A DNA stretch of 14,265 nt from positions 1-14,265 of the forward strand of contig CAZIDB010000122.1 in the NCBI GenBank assembly GCA_964537965.1, read 5' to 3'. Source of the DNA: SURF-24 sp964537965 (GTDB taxonomy: Bacteria > Bacteroidota > Ignavibacteria > Ignavibacteriales > SURF-24). The translations under genes and the position numbers were made by a program. Position 1 is the first letter of the stretch. The number at the start of each line of letters is the position of its first letter. The notes under the pieces were generated by a model. That model saw only the letters and a program-made list of their open reading frames with translations, did not search any database and was not told where the DNA came from. Positions 6,682 to 13,255 of this stretch are shown here, piece by piece.

Positions 6682-8556
6682 TTAATGTTTTGTCATTTTT
6701 TGAGGCTTAATCATATTTTCCGGTGCAAGTATTTTATCTAACTGTTCTTTGCTTAAAAGATTTTTTTCAAGCACAAGTTCATATACTCCTCTGTTTGTTT
6801 CTAATGCCTCCTTTGCAAGCTGAGTTGAAACTTCATATCCAAGTACGGGATTTAATGCTGTTACAATCCCAATACTTCGTTCTACCAAAGCACGGCATCT
6901 GTCTTCATTTGCCGTTATTCCATCGATGCATTTGTACTTTAATGTTGACATTCCATTCTTTAATAATTCTATTGATTCAAATATACTCTGAACAATTACC
7001 GGTTCCATTACATTCAGTTCAAGCTGTCCCGCTTCTGCTGCAAGAGTAACAGTTAAATCATTTCCGATTACTTTAAATGCTATCTGGTTAACAACTTCAG
7101 GTATTACAGGATTAACTTTGCCGGGCATTATGGAAGAACCAGGCTGCATTGGCGGAAGATTAATTTCGTTAAATCCTGTTCTCGGACCGGAAGAAAGCAA
7201 TCGCAAATCATTACAAATTTTGGAGAGCTTTATGGCTAATCTTTTTACAGCAGATGAATAAATTACGAATGCGCCTGTATCCTGTGTTGCTTCAACTAAG
7301 TTTGCGGCAAGTACAACATTTAATCCTGTTACTTCCTTTAAATGACTAATACATTTATCGCTGTAATCAGGATCGGCATTTATTCCTGTACCGATAGCAG
7401 TTGCGCCCATGTTAACTTCAAGAAATAATTTAGCATTCTGCTCAAGACGTTGAATCTCTTCGCTTAATGTTACCGCATAAGCTTCGAACTCCTGACCAAG
7501 AGTCATTGGTACGGCATCCTGCATCTGAGTTCTTCCCATCTTGATTACACTGCCAAACTCTTTAGCTTTATTATGAAATGATTCGATAAGAGAAGAAAGC
7601 ACTTCAACAAGTTTTTTATTGCTGTTGATTAATGCAATCTTAACTGAAGTAGGATAAGCATCATTAGTTGATTGAGAAAGATTAACATGATTATTCGGAT
7701 GACAATATTTATAATCACCTTTTTCATATCCAAGAATTTCAAGAGCACGGTTTGCTATTACTTCGTTTGCGTTCATATTTGTTGATGTACCCGCGCCGCC
7801 CTGGAACATATCAATTACAAAATCATCCTGCAGTTTACCATTGATGATTTCATAACATGCCTGCACTATTGCATCTGTAATTGGTTTTGAAAGTAATCCT
7901 AAATCATAATTTGCTTTTGCAGAAGCGAGCTTTACCATAGCCAGAGCTTCAATAAGCAAAGGGTAAAACGAAAGAGTGACACCGCTGATGTTAAAATTTT
8001 CTAAACCTCTTAAAGTTTGTACACCGTAATAAACTTCAGACGGAACATCTCTGTCGCCAAGCAAATCATGTTCGTGCCTGGTTCTGCCGGATAAATATTG
8101 TGCCCCGGGATTTATTGCCCGCGTATTTGCAAACTGCATTCTCCTGAAAATTACTCTTACCATTTTGGAAAAGATTTTAATCGGCAGGTGTGTTTCCTTT
8201 AGTGCAAGCTCATTAAAATTCTCCCTGCTTAACTGAAGCACGGTTGTGTTCAAGGTTGCTCTTGCTGTTGTAGAATGAGGCGAATCATCTATCAACGCTC
8301 CTTCACCAAGAAAATCAAGTTTGCCGAAAATGTAAAATCTTTTTTCTTCACCAAAAGGTGTTCGTTTAAATAATTCAACTTCACCATCCACAATGATGAA
8401 AAGATTTTTGCGGATGTTGTTTTCAACAAAGAGAAGAGAATTCTGCTGGTAATGTTTCTCCTCAAATGAAACAGCAACCAACTGCAGTTCCACATCATCA
8501 AGGTCTGAAAACAATTCAATCTTTTTAAGGAAATTTATTTTTTGTTCTGTTGTCAT
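6682..8556 (-). CDS. aspA: Aspartate ammonia-lyase with N-terminal cyclic-nucleotide-binding-like domain
   Basis: A fusion protein of 624 residues from ATG 8556, chosen because GGAG lies seven bases upstream; an ATG at 8610 in frame has no support. Residues about 11-130 resemble a Crp/cNMP-binding beta-roll, with a phosphate-binding-cassette-like segment FLGEGALIDDSPHSTTA (82-98). Gly84 and Glu85 are kept, but the arginine that normally contacts the cyclic phosphate is His94. There is no helix-turn-helix. Residues about 158-624 are aspartase: HDLLG, QSTNDAYPT, GRTQMQDAVPMTLGQEF and the flexible catalytic loop GSSIMPGKVNP (473-483). The QSTNDAYPT and GRTQ variants favour aspartase over class II fumarase. 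The enzyme deaminates aspartate to fumarate and ammonia in the cytoplasm. Its position before korDABC links it to TCA intermediates. Ligand control of activity is inferred, not shown. Confidence 0.92.
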   Translation of the reverse strand: MTTEQKINFLKKIELFSDLDDVELQLVAVSFEEKHYQQNSLLFVENNIRKNLFIIVDGEVELFKRTPFGEEKRFYIFGKLDFLGEGALIDDSPHSTTARATLNTTVLQLSRENFNELALKETHLPIKIFSKMVRVIFRRMQFANTRAINPGAQYLSGRTRHEHDLLGDRDVPSEVYYGVQTLRGLENFNISGVTLSFYPLLIEALAMVKLASAKANYDLGLLSKPITDAIVQACYEIINGKLQDDFVIDMFQGGAGTSTNMNANEVIANRALEILGYEKGDYKYCHPNNHVNLSQSTNDAYPTSVKIALINSNKKLVEVLSSLIESFHNKAKEFGSVIKMGRTQMQDAVPMTLGQEFEAYAVTLSEEIQRLEQNAKLFLEVNMGATAIGTGINADPDYSDKCISHLKEVTGLNVVLAANLVEATQDTGAFVIYSSAVKRLAIKLSKICNDLRLLSSGPRTGFNEINLPPMQPGSSIMPGKVNPVIPEVVNQIAFKVIGNDLTVTLAAEAGQLELNVMEPVIVQSIFESIELLKNGMSTLKYKCIDGITANEDRCRALVERSIGIVTALNPVLGYEVSTQLAKEALETNRGVYELVLEKNLLSKEQLDKILAPENMIKPQKMTKH

Positions 8557-8632
8557 AATATTTCTCCGTAATGTCTGCAAAAAATTAAAGAAGATAATGT
8601 AGTTAAGCAAGAAGGTTGAATAGAATACAGAA

Positions 8633-8732
8633 NNNNNNNNNNNNNNNNNNNNNNNNNNNNNNNNNNNNNNNNNNNNNNNNNNNNNNNNNNNNNNNNNNNN
8701 NNNNNNNNNNNNNNNNNNNNNNNNNNNNNNNN
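8633..8732. other. Assembly gap (100 N)
   Basis: Exactly 100 undetermined bases, a conventional length for a scaffold gap of unknown true size. It lies in the gene-free stretch upstream of the aspartase gene. Any promoter of that gene or additional repeats could be hidden here, and the true distance and even the adjacency between the left and right halves of the window are not proven by the sequence. Confidence 0.98.
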
Positions 8733-8746
8733 AAGAAATGTTAGAA

Positions 8747-8776
8747 AATGGAGAATTGGAATGTTGGAATAATGGA
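8747..8776. repeat. Degenerate short tandem repeat beside the gap
   Basis: Four consecutive seven- to eight-base units read AATGGAG, AATTGGA, ATGTTGGA and ATAATGGA, a degenerate tandem series of an A/T-rich TGGA motif. It begins 15 bases after the assembly gap, so it may be the edge of a longer low-complexity repeat that broke the assembly. No gene is visible here. Confidence 0.4.
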
Positions 8777-8821
8777 AGTACGCAGTTTATAGGAAATGAC
8801 TTGATTATTCAATATTAGGTA

Positions 8822-8867
8822 AGGTTGTTTCGATACGTCCGGCTGAAGTCGTCCTACTCAACAACCT
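8822..8867. repeat. TTTCGATAC...TACTCAAC repeat, unit 1
   Basis: The unit has perfect eight-base ends, AGGTTGTT (8822-8829) and AACAACCT (8860-8867), with inner flanks TTTCGATAC and TACTCAAC around the variable centre GTCCGGCTGAAGTCGTCC. It is the first of three adjacent units that share the flanks but differ in their centres. It lies in the gene-free region 8733-9162. Confidence 0.65.
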
Positions 8868-8869
8868 GA

Positions 8870-8906
8870 TTTCGATACTCCCAATTAAATCGGGATACTC
8901 AACAAA
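8870..8906. repeat. TTTCGATAC...TACTCAAC repeat, unit 2
   Basis: It shares TTTCGATAC (8870-8878) and ATACTCAACAA with unit 1, but the centre here is TCCCAATTAAATCGGGA, an imperfect palindrome with TCCC/GGGA arms. The spacing from unit 1 is only two bases, giving a tandem arrangement in the same orientation. Conserved flanks with a swapped hairpin centre are seen directly; the mode of spread is unknown. Confidence 0.65.
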
Positions 8907-8910
8907 CTAA

Positions 8911-8947
8911 TTTTGATACGTTGGGCTGACACCCTCATACGCAACAA
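8911..8947. repeat. TTTCGATAC...TACTCAAC repeat, unit 3 (degenerate)
   Basis: A more diverged unit beginning TTTTGATAC and ending CATACGCAACAA, with the centre GTTGGGCTGACACCCT. GGG and CCC in the centre can still pair (GGGCTGACACCC). It continues the tandem series after four bases. The higher divergence suggests an older copy. Confidence 0.5.
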
Positions 8948-8970
8948 TATAATTGCAATCATTTATTAAA

Positions 8971-9013
8971 GGTGGCTGAGTGCCCGGATTTATCCTGGCT
9001 TATCGAAGCCACC
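8971..9013. repeat. GGTGGCT/AGCCACC palindromic repeat with extended loop
   Basis: Perfect seven-base arms GGTGGCT (8971-8977) and AGCCACC (9007-9013) enclose a 29-base interior. GAG directly follows the left arm and TCGA overlaps the start of the right one, resembling the ends of the GAGCG...TCGA core seen at 4180-4191, with about 20 bases in between including CCGGATTTATC (8984-8994). That 11-mer is also found on the minus strand at 3012-3022. The element looks like a composite of two repeat types. The rest of 9014-9162 holds no gene or clear signal except the ribosome binding site of the next gene. Confidence 0.55.
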
Positions 9014-9162
9014 GCCATAATGCTTAATTAGTTAAACATCAAAGTCCAGATATCATATAAATTCTATTCTTGAATGTAATTTTGAAATGATTTAATTTGA
9101 ATACAGTAGTAATTATGGTAAGCAAGTTTAAATAAGTACCGAATGATAAAAGGATTTTCTAA

Positions 9163-9702
9163 ATGAGTACATTCATTTTGCTTTTCAGAGGTATAAATGT
9201 TGGAGGAAAAAATATTCTGCCGATGAAAGAGCTTACTACAATTCTTGAAAGACTCGGATGTAAAAACATAAGAACATATATCCAAAGCGGGAATGTGGTG
9301 CTTGAGAAGGGCAATAAAAATACTGTGCAGCTTTCAAAAATTATTAGCAGTGAAATAAATAAGCATCGTGGCTTCAAACCCGCAATTCAAATTTTAACAC
9401 TTAAGGAATTGGAAAAAGTAATTGAGAACAATCCCTTTCCTGAAGCACTTAGTGATCCTAAAACTTTACACATTGGCTTTCTTGATTCAGCACCAAAAAA
9501 TCCAGACTTACAAAAGCTTGAGAGTTTAAAAACCGCTACAGAAAATTTTCAACTTACAGAGAAGGCTTTTTATCTTCATGCACCCGAAGGAATTGGCAGA
9601 TCAAAGCTTGCTGCAAATAGTGAAAGACTGTTAGGAGTTTCTATGACAGACAGGAACTGGAGAACAGTTTGTAAAATTTTGGAAGTGGCAAAAGGGATGT
9701 AA
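9163..9702 (+). CDS. DUF1697 family protein
   Basis: 179 residues, full length for the DUF1697 family, whose members are small cytoplasmic proteins of unknown biochemical role. Family signatures are RGINVGGKNILPM at residues 9-21, the YIQSGNVV segment at 39-46, a late GIGRSKLA segment and the C-terminal TDRNWRTV (starting near 162). The ATG follows AAAAGGA with an eight-base spacer. It is the first gene on the plus strand after the repeat-rich, gap-containing region and is followed 45 bases later by a nitroreductase gene in the same orientation, possibly as a two-gene unit. No catalytic residues can be named. Confidence 0.88.
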   Translation: MSTFILLFRGINVGGKNILPMKELTTILERLGCKNIRTYIQSGNVVLEKGNKNTVQLSKIISSEINKHRGFKPAIQILTLKELEKVIENNPFPEALSDPKTLHIGFLDSAPKNPDLQKLESLKTATENFQLTEKAFYLHAPEGIGRSKLAANSERLLGVSMTDRNWRTVCKILEVAKGM

Positions 9703-9747
9703 TAATTTTATAAATAAATTCTTTTTTACTTAAACAAACTGAGCATT

Positions 9748-10281
9748 ATGGATTTTTCAGAATTAGTACAACATCGTCAGAGCTGCAGAGAATATTTAGA
9801 TAAACCTGTTGAAAAGGAAAAAATACTTCAATGTCTGGAAGCGGCACGGCTCGCACCATCGGCAACCAACTCTCAGCCGTGGAAATTTATAGTTATTGAT
9901 GAACCGGAACTAAAAGAACAAATTGCCGACTGCGCTGCAAGTCTTGGTATGAACTATTATACGCACAAGGTGCCTGTATTAATAGCAGTAGTACTTGAAA
10001 GAATGAATGTTGCATCATCAATGGCGAGTGTACTCCAGAATAAAGAATATTCTTTGCTGGATATTGGCATTGCCGTAAGTCAGTTCTGTCTGCAGGCAAC
10101 AGATATCGGATTCGGAACATGCATAATCGGGTGGTTTAATGAAAAGAAGATTAAGAAACTATTGCGCGTCACCGGAAATAAACGAATCCCATTAATTATT
10201 GCCATTGGATATTCTCAATCTCCAATTCGGAAAAAAATCCGTAAACCACTAGAAAAAATTATTAACTGGAACAGGTATTAA
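9748..10281 (+). CDS. Nitroreductase family flavoprotein
   Basis: 177 residues, typical of compact FMN-dependent nitroreductase-fold proteins. The N-terminal RQSCREY (10-16) matches the FMN-binding RxSxRxY/F signature; LAPSATNSQPW (35-45) is the second classic motif; and GIAVSQFCLQATDIGFGTCIIGWF (about 107-130) is the conserved helix and glycine loop near the flavin. Such enzymes use NAD(P)H to reduce nitroaromatics, quinones or other electrophiles; the natural substrate cannot be told. No ribosome binding site stands out before the ATG, which is common in this phylum. A hairpin with a T run lies 11 bases after the stop. Confidence 0.88.
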   Translation: MDFSELVQHRQSCREYLDKPVEKEKILQCLEAARLAPSATNSQPWKFIVIDEPELKEQIADCAASLGMNYYTHKVPVLIAVVLERMNVASSMASVLQNKEYSLLDIGIAVSQFCLQATDIGFGTCIIGWFNEKKIKKLLRVTGNKRIPLIIAIGYSQSPIRKKIRKPLEKIINWNRY

Positions 10282-10291
10282 TTTGCAATAG

Positions 10292-10349
10292 TAAACCTTA
10301 GCGCCGGGTTTGCTTACTTCAATACTCCTTTAAGGTTTATCAATTTTTT
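10292..10349 (+). terminator. Possible intrinsic terminator after the nitroreductase gene
   Basis: Nine-base perfect arms, TAAACCTTA (10292-10300) and TAAGGTTTA (10331-10339), with a 30-base loop, are followed after four bases by six T residues (10344-10349). The position just past the stop codon fits a terminator. The stem is A/T rich and the loop long, so it may be weak. Confidence 0.4.
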
Positions 10350-10394
10350 CATTATCTTTCTGAAAGTAGAAATACAACTTGATAAATATTTTAA

Positions 10395-10633
10395 AGGTTT
10401 GCTTTGGCAGTTGAGTGCAGAAAATGTTTTTATTTCCAGGTGACTTGGTTAAAAGATCATCCTTATGCGTGTAAGGCTTTCGGATTTAAGACTAAGAAGA
10501 TGCCATCGATGGATGTTTTTATAAATTCGGGAAAAGAATGTTTGAAATTTCTTCCGAAGAAAATCGTGAAGAAATAATTGGAAATGAAAAAATAACCCGG
10601 ATAAGAGCTTTTAGAAAATTCAATTTATTTTAA
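10395..10633 (+). pseudogene. Possible decayed coding remnant
   Basis: This part of the 392-base gap before the GNAT-like gene has protein-like stretches in two frames. One frame runs from 10395 to the stop at 10575-10577 without an obvious start, containing WLKDHPYACKAFGFKTKKMP and ending in FLPKKIVKK. A second frame, 10496-10633, contains CFYKFGKRMFEISSEENREE and ends at TAA. A frameshift near 10500 would join them into one C-terminal fragment. I do not recognise a family, and chance open reading in A/T-rich spacer DNA is a serious alternative. Confidence 0.22.
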
Positions 10634-10673
10634 CACAAATCCACTTTAAAATACTTTTATTCTCCTCAATAAG

Positions 10674-11297
10674 ATGAAACCAGTAAGAAAATTTTCAGAT
10701 ATTAAAAAGAATGCAGAGTTAATTAAAGCTGTTAACATTTACTCGGCATCCATTGATGATATAGAATGGATTGCACAACTTGAAGCTGAATTATTTACAG
10801 GCAAGGATGTCATTCCAGTTGAACAGTTGATGGAATGGTATAAAATTAATCAAACAGGATTTTTTATTTTCAAAACCGAAGACGGAAAACGAATTGGGCA
10901 TATAGATATTTTACCTTTGCGTCCGCAAATAATTGAATCGATTCTTATTGGAGAGTTGATAGAAAGAGAGATTAAAGGAGAATATTTATATACACCGAAC
11001 GAAAAGAGCTTAATTAAAAATCTTTATATCGAATGTGTTGCAATCAAACCTACAGGAAGAATCAGGGCAATCGCGCTTCAGGCATTTTTATCCGGGTTCG
11101 GTGCAATAGTCGGTAATATTTGTCCTGTTGATAACATTGAAAAAATTTTTGCGGTTGCGGCAACAAAACAGGGTGAGCAATTCATGAAAAATTTTGGATT
11201 CACTTGTGTACAGGAAGAAGCTAAACGAAAGGATGGACATAGATTGTTTGTGGGAGATATGAAAACACTGCTATTGAGAATCCCGGACCAGTCTTAA
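10674..11297 (+). CDS. GNAT-like acetyltransferase domain protein
   Basis: 207 residues. The N-terminal half has the pattern of an N-acetyltransferase fold: ASIDDIEWIAQLEAELFTG (25-43), a strand FFIFKTEDGKRIGHIDILPL (63-82) in which the GK-IGHI segment resembles the GNAT beta4 strand, then LYIECVAIKP (117-126), similar to the strand before the acetyl-CoA pyrophosphate loop. The usual R/QxxGxG/A loop is not clear; TGRIRAIALQAFLSG (127-141) occupies its place. The tail AATKQGEQFMKNFGF (162-176) matches the GNAT end motif of A..xxG..F...FGF. The acceptor substrate is unknown. No binding site is visible before the ATG. It precedes the deoxyribosyltransferase-like gene by 36 bases. Confidence 0.65.
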   Translation: MKPVRKFSDIKKNAELIKAVNIYSASIDDIEWIAQLEAELFTGKDVIPVEQLMEWYKINQTGFFIFKTEDGKRIGHIDILPLRPQIIESILIGELIEREIKGEYLYTPNEKSLIKNLYIECVAIKPTGRIRAIALQAFLSGFGAIVGNICPVDNIEKIFAVAATKQGEQFMKNFGFTCVQEEAKRKDGHRLFVGDMKTLLLRIPDQS

Positions 11298-11333
11298 TTA
11301 AAAGAGAACCAAAAATTCAAATGCGGATCGTGT

Positions 11334-11861
11334 ATGATTAAAATAATTCTTATAGCATTATCATTCTTAAGTCTATGTTCATTTGCACAGGAACATAAAG
11401 CAACCATTATTAAGGCTCCGGATTCTGTTCCAGCTAACGATGAAAGAATAAAAATTTTCCTTGGTGGCAGCATTGATATGGGCAAAGCAGAAAACTGGCA
11501 GGCGAAACTTGAAAAGGATTTATCACCTTTTAATGTGATTATATTAAATCCCCGCCGTGAAGATTGGAATAAAGACTGGCAACCGGTTAGCACCGATAAA
11601 AATTTCAGGGAACAAGTGGAATGGGAACTCTCAGCATTGGAATACTCAGATATTATCATTATGTATTTTGCACCTGATTCACAAAGCCCAATTAGTTTAC
11701 TTGAATTGGGTATGTATGCAAAATCTGGTAAGCTGATGGTAATTTGTCCGGAAGGATTTTGGCGTAAAGGAAATGTTGATATTGTCTGCAATCGATATAA
11801 TATAAAAACCTTTGAGACATTTGAAGAAATAGTAAGCGAAATTGAAAACCTGGTTGAATGA
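11334..11861 (+). CDS. Nucleoside 2-deoxyribosyltransferase-like protein with predicted signal peptide
   Basis: 175 residues. Residues 39-175 match the nucleoside 2-deoxyribosyltransferase-like fold: IFLGGSIDMGKAENWQ (41-56), NPRREDW (72-78), a segment VEWELSALEYSDIIIMYFAP (95-114) and the active-site-like SPISLLELGMYAKSGK (118-133), in which Glu124 is the probable nucleophile; WRKGNVDIVC follows. Known members act on nucleosides or serve as nucleotide-processing enzymes in the cytoplasm. Here residues 1-19 (MIKIILIALSFLSLCSFAQ) form a clear signal peptide with a likely cut after SFA, so the protein should be periplasmic. No downstream Met would keep the GGSIDMG motif, so the signal is not an annotation artefact of the start. 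No good ribosome binding site is seen. Substrate unknown. Confidence 0.8.
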   Translation: MIKIILIALSFLSLCSFAQEHKATIIKAPDSVPANDERIKIFLGGSIDMGKAENWQAKLEKDLSPFNVIILNPRREDWNKDWQPVSTDKNFREQVEWELSALEYSDIIIMYFAPDSQSPISLLELGMYAKSGKLMVICPEGFWRKGNVDIVCNRYNIKTFETFEEIVSEIENLVE

Positions 11862-11934
11862 ATTAACAAACCTTATCTGAAATATTTATTATTAACTCAC
11901 CGCACAAGAAATTTCTATTATAAAGTTTACCTGC

Positions 11935-12005
11935 AATTGGGAATGAATTTAATTTTTCTTATAATTTTATAAGCACGGGTTTATACCCAATTCACATCCC
12001 GGGAT
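11935..12005. repeat. Nested inverted repeat plus short palindrome
   Basis: Outer arms AATTGGG (11935-11941) and CCCAATT (11986-11992) enclose a perfect inner hairpin, CTTATA (11958-11963) with TATAAG (11968-11973) and a four-base loop. A ten-base perfect palindrome, ATCCCGGGAT (11996-12005), follows immediately. The structure lies in the 269-base spacer after the deoxyribosyltransferase-like gene and could serve as a terminator or be a further dispersed repeat. The remaining spacer shows nothing else. Confidence 0.4.
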
Positions 12006-12130
12006 CAGTAAATTTTACAAAAGATACTAACTGAATTCTTGTAATAATCCAACGGGCAATTTAACAGGCTATCCGTGATACTTAGTATATGAATGTGATT
12101 GTAGTTTTTATGTAACAAAAGAGGTTAACC

Positions 12131-13150
12131 ATGAATCTGAAATACTTACTTCCTGTTTTGAATATTTTAAAAATCGAAGGGCTGTCCTCAATAATGAAAG
12201 ACTGGCGGTCATTCATCAGGCTGCACTTTATTTATTCAGCTTATGAATCAGGATTATTGAAGGAGCTTACTGTACCATGCAGTAAAGAAACTTTAATTGA
12301 AAAACTAAAAGTAAAACGCCCTGAAACTCTTGATGCGCTTTTGCAGGTTGGGCTTGCAGTAAAAGAACTTAAGTATGAAAATGGTTTATTCAGCTTAAGG
12401 GGAAAAAGATCAAATGCAATAATTGGAACTAATGGTGATATGCTAGCGGCAGTAATTCAGGCTAACGTTACCTATTATAGTGATGCATACAGAAATATCA
12501 GTTAACGCATTCGTGGTGCCGAGCTTGGAGACGATCTGAATAAAATTGGAGACGTGGTTGCAAGAGTTTCAAAAATTACAGAGCCGGTAATAAGACAATT
12601 TATTTCGAGCATTGTGAGAAACAAAAATTCCAACAGTATGCTTGATATTGGATGCGGTTCCGGTATTGTGCTAAAAAGTGCATTTGATTCAAATCCAAAT
12701 ATAACAGGAGTAGGATTGGATATTGATAAAGAAGTGGTTCGGCAGGCAATTGAAAACATTTCTGGTTGGGGACTCTTGGATCGGTTCAGAATTCTGAAAG
12801 GCGATATAAGAGAAATTGGTAATCAGTTGAATGATTCATTTGATTTAATCACTATGAATAATCTCTTGTATTATTTCAGAAAAGAAGAAAGAGCTGATTT
12901 GCTGAAAACACTCCGGATGAAATTAAATCCTTCAGGTGTACTTGCTGTAGCAATGAGCTTCCATAGCGGTGGTAAAGATCTTGGTTCGGCAAATCTTAAT
13001 CTTGTCAATTGTTCGTTAAAAGGATTAACTCCTCTTCCCGAACCGGAAGAAACGGAATTGTTACTAAAAGATTGCGGCTTTAAAAAAATTGAATCGCACC
13101 GGTTTCTACCTGGCAGCACTTTTTACGGGATTATTGCACATAATGAATAG
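12131..13150 (+). pseudogene. SAM-dependent methyltransferase interrupted by an in-frame TAA
   Basis: The gene reads as one continuous frame of 339 codons broken only by TAA at 12503-12505 (codon 125). The first part (124 residues, ATG after GAGG) has a helical N-terminal domain, SFIRLHFIYSAYESGLLKEL, resembling the dimerisation/winged-helix region of O-methyltransferase-like proteins. After the stop the frame continues without a shift (RIRGAELGDDL) into a class I methyltransferase core: MLDIGCGSG (170-178, motif I), GVGLDID (motif II-like) and FDLITMNNLLYYF (motif IV-like). A single base change from GAA, CAA or AAA would create the stop. It may be a nonsense mutation, a base-call error or, less likely, readthrough. 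A separate start for the second half, GTG 12554, lacks a convincing binding site. Confidence 0.8.
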
Positions 13151-13255
13151 TAAAATTGAAGCCATTATTTAAAGTTTCGGAAAAATATTCCTGCTGATGT
13201 TCTCGGGATTCTTTATTTTTACAATGAAAAATATCAAGGATGTTAGGGTGGAATT

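Noticed and set aside
8557..8610. An in-frame ATG at 8610 would extend the aspartase fusion by 18 residues.
   Set aside because: The extension is A/T-rich, has no ribosome binding site and does not belong to the domain, whereas ATG 8556 has GGAG at proper spacing.
8822..9013. The clustered repeats considered as a CRISPR array.
   Set aside because: Units are not identical, spacing is only a few bases, there are no spacers of uniform length, and no cas gene is present.
11294..11869. A 191-residue minus-strand open frame opposite the deoxyribosyltransferase-like gene.
   Set aside because: The plus strand has clear family motifs over the same bases, and the minus product shows none.
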